From the NCBI GenBank assembly GCA_009691765.1, contig SIAO01000005.1, positions 85,001 through 147,826 of the forward strand: 62,826 bases of DNA, written 5' to 3'. A program made the translations under genes and the position numbers. Under the pieces are notes generated by a model. It had not been told where the DNA came from. It searched no databases and saw only the letters and a list, made by a program, of their open reading frames with translations. Of this stretch, positions 1 to 7,890 are shown one piece after another. Within the stretch, counting starts at the first letter, position 1, and each line of letters opens with the position of its first letter. Origin of the DNA: Planctomycetota bacterium (GTDB taxonomy: Bacteria > Planctomycetota > GCA-002687715).

Positions 1-1
1 C

Positions 2-145
2 GACAGGAAAATGCGCCTGCATGTACAGCCGCCGGACACTCTTGCCACCGCAAAGCGCGCACGCTTTCAGCGCGACGCCACGATCGACTTCGATGCCGCT
101 TGGAGCAGCGACATGTTGAAAGAGTTCTTTCTTACTGGGTACTGA
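2..145 (+). CDS. C-terminal end of an unrecognised protein (partial)
   Basis: An open frame enters from the left window edge and stops at TGA 143-145, giving 47 residues that end in KEFFLTGY. The reading has ordinary mixed protein composition and no repeats. I do not recognise the family. It lies on the same strand as the membrane protein that follows 82 bases later, so the two could be co-transcribed. Because only the tail is visible, it could also be a chance open frame. Confidence 0.45.
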   Translation, partial: DRKMRLHVQPPDTLATAKRARFQRDATIDFDAAWSSDMLKEFFLTGY

Positions 146-227
146 TTCGGCCAAGCTGTGCGTTCCGGCCTGTGCGCTTCGCACGGCATGGATATGATAC
201 CCCGTAAGCGCGCACGCGCGCCGTCAG

Positions 228-2096
228 ATGCGCATACACCGCGAGGAAATCGGCGCGAGTCTGTTACTTCTCGCGCTCCTACTGCCGCTGCAGCTATCCG
301 TTGAGTTCCTCGCGGACGATTTCTACATGGGCCGCGCTATCGCTGATGCTGCCGTAGAACACCCTGGCATCACCGGCGCCATCAACACTGCGTTCACGCG
401 GCGTTGGACTACGGACTTCGATGTGTTTCGTCCCCTCACCATTCTGTCGCTACAAGCAGATTGGGCCTTGTTTGGGAATCGACCAGGATTGCATCACCTT
501 GTGAATCTGTTGCTGTGGATCGCATGCGCGTGGATGATCGCACGCAGCGTTGAACAGTTGGGCACACTGTGTTTAAAGCCACTCCGGCGCGCGGCAATCA
601 TGCTCGCGTTCGGATTGTCGCCCGCGGTCGTTGAGTGTCTCGGGTGGTGCGTTGCTCGCGAGGACCTGCTCTGCGGCGGATTCGGTCTCGCAGCTTTGCT
701 GCTGCAATTGCGTGCACCTCAGAGAAGCGTCGCGCGTGCACTGCTCGTTGCTTGCGCATTCTTGGCCAAAGAAACCGCTGTCACTTTGCCATGCTTGTTG
801 CTCTGGACAGAACTCACTCTTCTACGACCAGACCCCAACGGCAACAGACCTGCTGTGCTTTCGCGCTTCATGCGCGCACTGCCATGTTTCGCAGTGTTGG
901 CCGGCGCGCTCGTTCTGCGAAAGCTCCTGTTCGGTCAAGTCGCCGGCCTCTATGGAGGCAAGACCTATATGGCTTGGCTCGCCGAACCAGACCTGATCCG
1001 CTCGCTGCTCTCAAGCATCAGTACTGACTTGCTACGACTCACCGTGCCTATCGCGCAAACCTCAGCGACCATTGGAAGCGCCCTACATTTTTTTGAAGCG
1101 ATCTTCCTCCTTGCCACTGCTTTTGCACTCGCACTCGCATTAGCAGACAGCGCCGGACGCCGTCGCACTGTTGCATTCTCCGCATGGATTCTCGCACCAC
1201 TCTTGCTCGTTGCCGTCCCGCGCAGAACCGTAGGGCCGAACTTGGAAGACAGTCGTATCCTGCTGTTGCCGCTGGTCGGCTTGCTTCTCATCTGTGCCCC
1301 TGCACTCTGCACGCGCCATCTGCGGGCATGGAACATCGCCGCAATAGCGCTGTTTTTGCTCACCATGGGATTAACGCAGCAACGCAATCTCGCCACCTAC
1401 AGCGCAGCAAGCGAACAGATCCAGTCTCTGCGTGCTGAAGCCCACAGAGCCGCCGAGGGCAGCGACACACTGATCGTCACCGGTGCGATTCCACCCGAGA
1501 GCGCAACCGGCCTAATCCCAGCTCTGATTCAACGCAACGGTGCTTTCCTACTCTCAGAAGGCTTCTGGCTCTTCACGCAGCCCCCTTTCGATAACGGGCC
1601 GCACTTGCTTGGTTGGTCACGCACGAATGGATTACTGCTGCAGTCCGTCTACGCACCACCGAAGGGCGAACAGCAAGACTCAAGAGCCGCACCAGCGCTG
1701 GCCGCACTGACCATGCGCGCAGGCTGGCTCCACATCGACCGCATCACGCCACGCAACGCCGGCGCGCTGACGATAGCGGCGCGTGAAACCACGTGGAATC
1801 TCAGCAACGCAAGCAACCCGCTGGAGTTGCAATTCACAACCAATTCAGGCGGTCCCTTGCGAGCACACCTCCTCGCACCTGGCGAAGACGCGCATGCAAT
1901 CGCTGAAGTAACGCTCACAAGAGAAACTGGATCTGTTGCGTTATCTGCGTGGCGTCTGCAGAGCGGTTCCCTGCGTGGCCTGCCGCTCACCCGTGAAATC
2001 CTGCACGCCAGTGGCGCGCGCGAGTTACTCGCGTGGATAGAAGATCCCGCAACCGCTCGCTGCTCTCGTGTATTCGTAATGACATTACAGCCCTGA
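228..2096 (+). CDS. Large multi-spanning membrane protein, GT-C glycosyltransferase-like
   Basis: This 622-residue protein starts with a hydrophobic helix (about residues 9-27) followed at once by an Asp-Asp pair (residues 30-31). That is the arrangement of GT-C glycosyltransferases, where an acidic motif in the first periplasmic loop contacts the lipid-linked sugar donor. A segment around residues 67-95 (FRPLTILSLQADWALFG, then an H-H-L-V-N helix) resembles the loop and second helix of O-mannosyltransferase-like bacterial membrane proteins. Many further hydrophobic helices run to about residue 400; the last 200 residues look soluble. The Asp pair and topology are seen; glycosyl transfer is inferred and the acceptor is unknown. 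ATG 228 is used, without a strong Shine-Dalgarno. It converges on the antiporter gene, 59 bases away. Confidence 0.6.
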   Translation: MRIHREEIGASLLLLALLLPLQLSVEFLADDFYMGRAIADAAVEHPGITGAINTAFTRRWTTDFDVFRPLTILSLQADWALFGNRPGLHHLVNLLLWIACAWMIARSVEQLGTLCLKPLRRAAIMLAFGLSPAVVECLGWCVAREDLLCGGFGLAALLLQLRAPQRSVARALLVACAFLAKETAVTLPCLLLWTELTLLRPDPNGNRPAVLSRFMRALPCFAVLAGALVLRKLLFGQVAGLYGGKTYMAWLAEPDLIRSLLSSISTDLLRLTVPIAQTSATIGSALHFFEAIFLLATAFALALALADSAGRRRTVAFSAWILAPLLLVAVPRRTVGPNLEDSRILLLPLVGLLLICAPALCTRHLRAWNIAAIALFLLTMGLTQQRNLATYSAASEQIQSLRAEAHRAAEGSDTLIVTGAIPPESATGLIPALIQRNGAFLLSEGFWLFTQPPFDNGPHLLGWSRTNGLLLQSVYAPPKGEQQDSRAAPALAALTMRAGWLHIDRITPRNAGALTIAARETTWNLSNASNPLELQFTTNSGGPLRAHLLAPGEDAHAIAEVTLTRETGSVALSAWRLQSGSLRGLPLTREILHASGARELLAWIEDPATARCSRVFVMTLQP

Positions 2097-2155
2097 TCGA
2101 AGCACCCGCAGCCCCTCACTGGTTCTTGCAACACCGCAGCCGCAATGAGCACTGC

Positions 2156-3667
2156 TCAGGCAAAGAAGATCCAACCCAGCAGCAAGAAGAGCGGAATAAG
2201 AATGGGAAAGGACCAGCGAGCGATGTAACCAAAGAAGGATGGCATTTTGACGCCGGCCTCTTCCGCAATCGCACGTGCCATGAAATTCGGCGCATTGCCG
2301 ATGTAACTCAATGCGCCCATGAAAACGGCCCCAGCCGAAATAGCCATGAGTGCAACGCGAGACGACATCAACGCATTCGCTTCTCCGCCGGCAGCGTTGA
2401 AGAACACGAGGTACGTGGGCGCATTGTCGAGAAAACCAGAGAGCATTCCCGTAGCCCAGAAATAGCGCAGCGGCAAGGGCTCTCCCGTCGAGCTCGTGAC
2501 CCAGAGAATGACCTCCGCAAAAGGACCATCAACGCCGGCTTTGAGCATGGCGATCACGGGTGTGATCGTGACGAAAATGCCGGAGAACAGTAGCGCTACC
2601 TCGAGCAACGGTGCCCATGTGAACCCTGTGGCTTTGCGTTGCGCGTAGGGCGTGACGCAGAGTGACATCCACGCTAGGGCGAGCAACAATGCGTCACGCA
2701 GCAGTTGAATAAACGGAATTTTCACACCGGCCATTTGCACTCCAAAGATCGCCTCCTCCGTCGCCACTGCGCGCAGCGCATTCACCTCCGCTTCGAGCTT
2801 GAGATGCTCACGCAAGGATCCTCCGCTGCTCAAAGCAGCGTGCGAATGAACTGCCGCTCGTTCAGCAACAGCGAGACGCTCGACATGCTCCACCGAAAAC
2901 TCGGCGGCAAAAAATGGCTCACGCTTGGCCCACCACCCTGACCCAAGCACCAAACCTACGCACAAGACGAGCAGCACGACATTGCGGCCGCCTTCAATTC
3001 TCAGCGCCCCTTCACCACTAGCCGCATAAGGCCGCCCTTCACGCTTCCACAGAATCCAATCCAACATCGCGAAACCCAGCAATAGGATCAGCGCCAACAG
3101 TGTCATCATTAGCCATACATGCTGCAGTGTCCAGAAGAACTCGACGCCCTTGAGATATCCAAGGAATAGCGGCGGATCACCAAGTGGCGTTAGTGCTCCT
3201 CCAATGTTGGAGACGAGGAAAATGAGGAATATGACCTGATGAACGCGAGCCTTTCGATGCATGTTGGCGCGCAGCAGAGGGCGCACCAGCACAACAGTCG
3301 CTCCAGTCGTACCCATGACTGATGCCAGGAGCGTGCCAACTGCCAAAAGAACTGTGTTTCCCCACGGTGTGCCAGACAAGCGGCCAACCACGCGAATGTC
3401 ACCAGCGATGACATAAAGCGTGATGATGAGAATAATGAATGGGAGAAACTCCAGCAACAGCGCTTCGCTCAACCCGTGGGATACGGGCGCCAAGCCATAC
3501 TGCAGCGCGCCAGGGAGAAGCCAGAGGAGACCCCAGCCCAACGCAATCTTGCCGTGATGGTGGTGCCACACCTTCGGCAACAGCAAAGGCACCAAAGCGA
3601 TGGACAGCAGTAGCCCCGCGAATGGAAGCGCAGCAAGCAACGAGTTCGGCGCGAACATCAGAAGCAC
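2156..3667 (-). CDS. Sodium:proton antiporter, NhaD/CitMHS (ArsB-NhaD superfamily)
   Basis: The product is a 503-residue integral membrane protein with about 12 hydrophobic segments. Family-typical stretches include a GTTGATVVLVRPLL region near residues 119-132, NIGGALTPLGDPPLFLGYLKG near the middle of the N-terminal half, and a second inverted-repeat-like region, FLDNAPTYLVFFN, near residue 415. These glycine/proline-interrupted helices are the ion-binding elements of the superfamily. The product probably exchanges Na+ for H+ across the inner membrane; an organic-anion substrate is the alternative. A GTG start at 3667 sits 3 bases from GGAG; ATG 3658 is possible, with a longer spacing. It follows the nuo cluster and Fe-S gene on the same strand, 45 bases after the latter, and could use the proton gradient made upstream. 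Confidence 0.8.
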   Translation of the reverse strand: MLLMFAPNSLLAALPFAGLLLSIALVPLLLPKVWHHHHGKIALGWGLLWLLPGALQYGLAPVSHGLSEALLLEFLPFIILIITLYVIAGDIRVVGRLSGTPWGNTVLLAVGTLLASVMGTTGATVVLVRPLLRANMHRKARVHQVIFLIFLVSNIGGALTPLGDPPLFLGYLKGVEFFWTLQHVWLMMTLLALILLLGFAMLDWILWKREGRPYAASGEGALRIEGGRNVVLLVLCVGLVLGSGWWAKREPFFAAEFSVEHVERLAVAERAAVHSHAALSSGGSLREHLKLEAEVNALRAVATEEAIFGVQMAGVKIPFIQLLRDALLLALAWMSLCVTPYAQRKATGFTWAPLLEVALLFSGIFVTITPVIAMLKAGVDGPFAEVILWVTSSTGEPLPLRYFWATGMLSGFLDNAPTYLVFFNAAGGEANALMSSRVALMAISAGAVFMGALSYIGNAPNFMARAIAEEAGVKMPSFFGYIARWSFPILIPLFLLLGWIFFA

Positions 3668-3712
3668 TCACTCCAAGCGCGGTTGTGATGCGGCAGCACA
3701 ACGCTCAGCGCA

Positions 3713-4468
3713 TCATTTGCCGAGGACCTTCTTGACCATGGCTGTGGTTTCATCGCCGCCCGGTGCGCACTTATCAATATCTTTGTCTGTGCCGTCGGCG
3801 ATGGCTCGTGCATATCCTTCGCAATCATAGCCACACGCGGTGCAGTCTGTCTGCGCCATGGCGGCGAAGAGCTTCTCGAAGAGCCCATGCCCGGATGCAA
3901 GCGCCATGCGCTCTTCGATGCTCAGTGCCTCATCATGCCAAGCCGGACCACTTGGTGCAGCGACTGCAGCTTCACTAGGCGCTGCGGCAGCAGTTGGCGC
4001 CGCGACCTTCGCCACTTCAGCAACGCCAAGCAGCTTGCCGAGGTCCGCTATCGCAATTTCACGCAACTGTGAGGCGTCATCGATAATGTGGCACAGCAAA
4101 CGCTCGGACAGTCCTGTGCCTGCTGCGTGGCGTGCGCGAATCTGCCCGAGGGCCGCGATGTCCTTGCGCGCCAATTCACAAAACAGCTGACCAAGCGCGG
4201 CAGGCCGCATGAAATTGTAGGTCGGAGCACCCATGGGCCATGGTGGGCTGTCCGGCCGAAGCCCACCGAGATTCAGAAGCTCGAGCACTCGGAGTTGAAT
4301 ACCCTGCTCTGCTTGGTGGAAGCACGCGAACGCCGCCATAAATGCCCGATCGCTGTCATCAACCACAACAGGGCTCGAAGTGCCTGCGATGTAATCGAGG
4401 TACGAACGCGCCTCGTGATGCCACAGGGTCAGCAGGTCGCGAGCAACACCGGGGTGTAATGTTTCCAT
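3713..4468 (-). CDS. Small Fe-S protein with RnfB-type four-cysteine domain
   Basis: The product is a 251-residue soluble protein. The C-terminus holds CTACGYDCEGYARAIADG (Cys209, 212, 216), then Cys234 and the PGGDET motif, the signature of the putative [4Fe-4S] domain (PF04060 type) found in RnfB and in some flavin reductases. The N-terminal 150 residues look helical and are not recognised; an Ala/Pro-rich linker joins the two parts. The frame is open further upstream, but ATG 4468 is preferred: it has GGAG upstream (gcggagcaatagc) and avoids running into nuoN, whose stop is 13 bases away. Its place directly behind nuoN, in an operon without the NADH-oxidising subunits, makes an electron-transfer role with complex I conceivable. 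That is inference. Confidence 0.7.
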   Translation of the reverse strand: METLHPGVARDLLTLWHHEARSYLDYIAGTSSPVVVDDSDRAFMAAFACFHQAEQGIQLRVLELLNLGGLRPDSPPWPMGAPTYNFMRPAALGQLFCELARKDIAALGQIRARHAAGTGLSERLLCHIIDDASQLREIAIADLGKLLGVAEVAKVAAPTAAAAPSEAAVAAPSGPAWHDEALSIEERMALASGHGLFEKLFAAMAQTDCTACGYDCEGYARAIADGTDKDIDKCAPGGDETTAMVKKVLGK

Positions 4469-4481
4469 GCTATTGCTCCGC

Positions 4482-6020
4482 TCAGAACCCGAAACCACGG
4501 CTGAACTCCGCGATAGGAGAAAACGCAAGACCCAACACGAAAAGCGGCGCCACGAGCAGCGCGAGCACTGCAAGGTTGGCACTCCCGCTTTGAATGACAC
4601 CGCCAGCACTCTTTTCGAGATACATGCTCTTCAGGAGTTTGAAATAGTAAAAAGCAGAAATGGCTGTGTTGATTCCCGCAAGAACCGCGAGCCAGACGAG
4701 ATTGTTTTCGACCGCAGTCTGCAGCAATTGCATCTTGCCGACGAAGCCGCCAGTGGGGGGCATGCCCAAGAGTGAGAGCATGCACACACCCAAACCAAAG
4801 GCCATCCACGGGGCGCGGCGCCCAAGCCCTGCAAAGTCGCTGACAGTGACGGCGCCCGTGCGCGAACCAACCACGGAAATCACATGAAAAGCGCCGAGAT
4901 TCATAAAGAAATAGGCGATGAAATAGAACACCAGCGGTGCAAGGTCGCCACCGTTCGGCTTATCGTGTCCCGCCGCATAGACGGCTACGGCCATCAACAA
5001 ATACCCGGCCTGCGCAATGGACGAATAGGCCAGCATTCGCTTCACGTTGGTCTGCCACAACGCCCCCAGATTGCCCACTGTCATGCTGAGAGCAGCCGCC
5101 GCTGCAACTATCACTGGCCAACCGAAAGATGCCTCGAACTCCATGCCACCAAACCCAGTGAATGTCGGGCCTCCATGCGCTGTGAACGCGGCAAGAAAGC
5201 GAACAAACACTGCGAATCCGGCGGCCTTGGATGCGACGGAGAGGTACGCAGTGAACGGCGTCGGCGCGCCTTCATACACGTCAGGACACCAGAAATGCAT
5301 GGGCACTGCTGCCATTTTGTAGGCAAACCCACCGAAGATCAGAATGGCGGCAATAAGAAGTTGGCCTTCTGTTGCGGCGCTGACGTGCAGGGCCTGCGCG
5401 ATATCGGTGTAGTGCAGCGAGCCCGTCATGCCATAGATCAGCGAAAGCCCATAGATCATGATGCCAGATGCCACTGAGCCGTAAATGACGTACTTCAGGC
5501 CACCTTCGGAACCGGCACGATCACGCTTGTCATAGGCCGTCGCGAGGTAACTCGCCATGGAAGCGAACTCGATGCCAAGGTAGGCCATGAGTAGATTCGT
5601 GGCGCTGGCCATCAGGAACATGCCGAGCGTTGCTGCTGCCAACAACGCATAAAACTCCCCCATGCGGCGAGCGCGGAATGCAGCGTGGTCCATCGCCATA
5701 GGGATGCAAACCAGCGCCGTAGCCAACACAAACACCTGAAAGAACCAAGCGAACTGGTCATTCAACAACATGCCGCGCATACCATCGGCCTGCTGCCAGC
5801 CAAAGACCTCGGCGTGAACTCCGTTACGCGCGATGAGAGCAGCACCACACGCAACAAACCCCAGCACTGCAATCCACGCGGTCGTGCGCGGCTTGATGCC
5901 CCGGATAAAAAGATCTGCAAGCAAAAGCACGCACACCAAGGCACAAAGCAAGATTTCGGGAATGATCCCGGACATGCCCTCGGCCACGATCCTGCGCGCA
6001 GTTTCAATCGAGTTCTGCAT
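4482..6020 (-). CDS. nuoN: NADH-quinone oxidoreductase subunit N
   Basis: This 512-residue protein is an antiporter-like membrane subunit of respiratory complex I. The membrane-arm proton-channel core is visible: a TM4/5 region with LLMAYLGIEFASMASYLATAY carrying the conserved Glu, and a mid-protein stretch with AYKMAAVPMHFWCPDVYEGAPT holding the Lys and proline of the discontinuous helix. Length matches the family (about 480-500). ATG 6020 is the only sensible start. It ends the nuo run, following nuoM after 21 bases. Confidence 0.96.
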   Translation of the reverse strand: MQNSIETARRIVAEGMSGIIPEILLCALVCVLLLADLFIRGIKPRTTAWIAVLGFVACGAALIARNGVHAEVFGWQQADGMRGMLLNDQFAWFFQVFVLATALVCIPMAMDHAAFRARRMGEFYALLAAATLGMFLMASATNLLMAYLGIEFASMASYLATAYDKRDRAGSEGGLKYVIYGSVASGIMIYGLSLIYGMTGSLHYTDIAQALHVSAATEGQLLIAAILIFGGFAYKMAAVPMHFWCPDVYEGAPTPFTAYLSVASKAAGFAVFVRFLAAFTAHGGPTFTGFGGMEFEASFGWPVIVAAAAALSMTVGNLGALWQTNVKRMLAYSSIAQAGYLLMAVAVYAAGHDKPNGGDLAPLVFYFIAYFFMNLGAFHVISVVGSRTGAVTVSDFAGLGRRAPWMAFGLGVCMLSLLGMPPTGGFVGKMQLLQTAVENNLVWLAVLAGINTAISAFYYFKLLKSMYLEKSAGGVIQSGSANLAVLALLVAPLFVLGLAFSPIAEFSRGFGF

Positions 6021-6041
6021 AAGAGTCTCGCTGCGTTGGGA

Positions 6042-7841
6042 TCAGTTTCCGCCGCCAGTGACAATAAACGTGCGGAGATGATCGAGAGTGTTGTTCATGT
6101 AGCCCAAGATTAACTGCGGCGCGACTCCGAAGATGATGCACATTGCGGCCAATGGCGCGAGACTGAACACCTCACGCCAATTGAGGTCGCGGAACGTCTT
6201 GTACTCCTCCTTCTTCGCTGTGCCCATGTAAACGCGCTGCACAGTCCAGAGGATGTAGCCAGCGGTCAGCACGACACCGGGAAGCGCCAAGTACACCATC
6301 CAGCGGGGCAATCCATACACAGCACTGTTGCCCGCGAAGAAGGTCTCTGAATTGAACGAGCCCATGAACACGAGAACTTCAGAGATGAATCCGTTGAGCC
6401 CTGGCAAGCCAAGGCTTGCAAAGAAACCAATGATGGCGAACCCGGTGTAGTAGGGCATCTGCAAGCCGATGCCACCGAAGCGATCGAGATCGCGATGATG
6501 TGCACGTTCATAGAGCACGCCCACCAAAAGGAACATCATGGCCGAGCTCACACCGTGATTGAACATCTGCAGGACAGAGCCCTGGATACCTTCAGTTGTC
6601 ATTGCTGCCAAACCGAGGAGCACGAAACCCATGTGGCTCACGGAGGAATAGGCCACCAGCGATTTGAAGTCTTTTTGCGCCATGGCGCACAAGGCGCCAT
6701 ACACAATGTTGATCACCCCAAGGCCACCGATGAACAGCACCATCGTTTGAGAGATGCCAGCGTCTGGCGCAAGTGTGTAACTGAAACGGTAGAAACCATA
6801 GCCGCCCATCTTCAGCAACACGCCGGCCAGCACAACTGAAACGGCCGTCGGCGCTTGCACGTGAGCATCAGGCAACCACGTGTGGAAGGGAAACACTGGC
6901 ACCTTGATGGCAAAGCCCATGAAGAGCGCCATGAAGATCCACATCTGGAAGCTGAGGTCAAAGCCACCGGAGAGTGACGTGAGCGTCAGCAGATTGAAGC
7001 TGTCGTAACCATCCTTCCAGTAGAGCGCCAACATGGCGACCAAGAGCAGCACTGAACCCACCAATGTGTATATGAAAAACTTGATGGCCGCATACAGCCG
7101 GTTGGTTCCACCCCAATAACCGATAAGGAAATACATCGGGAGCAGCACGATTTCCCAGAACACGTAAAAGAGGAAGAAGTCGAGGGCACAGAACACGCCA
7201 ATCAACCCCGTCTGCAGCAGCAAAAACAGCGCGAAATATCCCTTCACGCCATCTTCAATCGAGAATGAATAGACGAAACAGAGAACCCACAGTAATCCCG
7301 TGAGGAAGATCAGCGGCATGCTCAAACCGTCGACGCCCATCATGTAATGGATGTTGAACGATGGAATCCACTGACCGTATTCCACGTAGCGCATGTCTGC
7401 AGCAATAGGTGATGCGGCCGCGAGAGTGAGCTCCCAAGCCTCATGCCATGCTTTGTAGGCACCGCCTTGCTCAAGAGCTTCAAGTTTCGCGCGCACTGCG
7501 AGCGACTTCTTCTCTGCGTCGGTCGGATGCGCCGCATCCGCCGCCACGAAGGTGCGAAACGCTGGAGTGTTGCTCTTGGCATCAGCAAGCAGCTCAGTGA
7601 TCTGGGCGCGCATCGGTGCCGGAGCCCCAGCAACCACAGCAGCGGCCTCAGCGCGCAACGTATCAACCGCCGGACGATCGCCACCAGCACCATAGCCCTG
7701 CGTGAGGACAATGATCGGGACGAAAGCAGCCACAGCAAATCCTGTAGCAGTCCAGCGGATGAGGTTCTTGTTGGCCGTCGGCAGCAACAGCACCACAACC
7801 ATGCCCAATAGTGGCAGGAAGGTCGCAAGCGTCAGCAGCAT
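6042..7841 (-). CDS. nuoM: NADH-quinone oxidoreductase subunit M, with an N-terminal insertion
   Basis: This 599-residue antiporter-like subunit of complex I is longer than the usual 490-510. The conserved core starts near residue 158 (WIPSFNIHYMMGVDGLSMPL) and includes FWEIVLLPMYFLIGYWGG and the channel motif FPFHTWLPDAHVQAPT. The extra length lies between the second N-terminal helix and that core: about 100 hydrophilic, helix-prone residues (roughly 50-150) where other NuoM proteins have a short loop. ATG 7841 has GAGGAGAG nine bases upstream. It lies between nuoL and nuoN, with gaps of 49 and 21 bases. The insertion would face the periplasm if the topology is standard. Confidence 0.96.
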   Translation of the reverse strand: MLLTLATFLPLLGMVVVLLLPTANKNLIRWTATGFAVAAFVPIIVLTQGYGAGGDRPAVDTLRAEAAAVVAGAPAPMRAQITELLADAKSNTPAFRTFVAADAAHPTDAEKKSLAVRAKLEALEQGGAYKAWHEAWELTLAAASPIAADMRYVEYGQWIPSFNIHYMMGVDGLSMPLIFLTGLLWVLCFVYSFSIEDGVKGYFALFLLLQTGLIGVFCALDFFLFYVFWEIVLLPMYFLIGYWGGTNRLYAAIKFFIYTLVGSVLLLVAMLALYWKDGYDSFNLLTLTSLSGGFDLSFQMWIFMALFMGFAIKVPVFPFHTWLPDAHVQAPTAVSVVLAGVLLKMGGYGFYRFSYTLAPDAGISQTMVLFIGGLGVINIVYGALCAMAQKDFKSLVAYSSVSHMGFVLLGLAAMTTEGIQGSVLQMFNHGVSSAMMFLLVGVLYERAHHRDLDRFGGIGLQMPYYTGFAIIGFFASLGLPGLNGFISEVLVFMGSFNSETFFAGNSAVYGLPRWMVYLALPGVVLTAGYILWTVQRVYMGTAKKEEYKTFRDLNWREVFSLAPLAAMCIIFGVAPQLILGYMNNTLDHLRTFIVTGGGN

Positions 7842-7890
7842 CGTCTTTCTCTCCTCTCGGACCGCATGGCGGCCCGGGATGTCCTTGATC

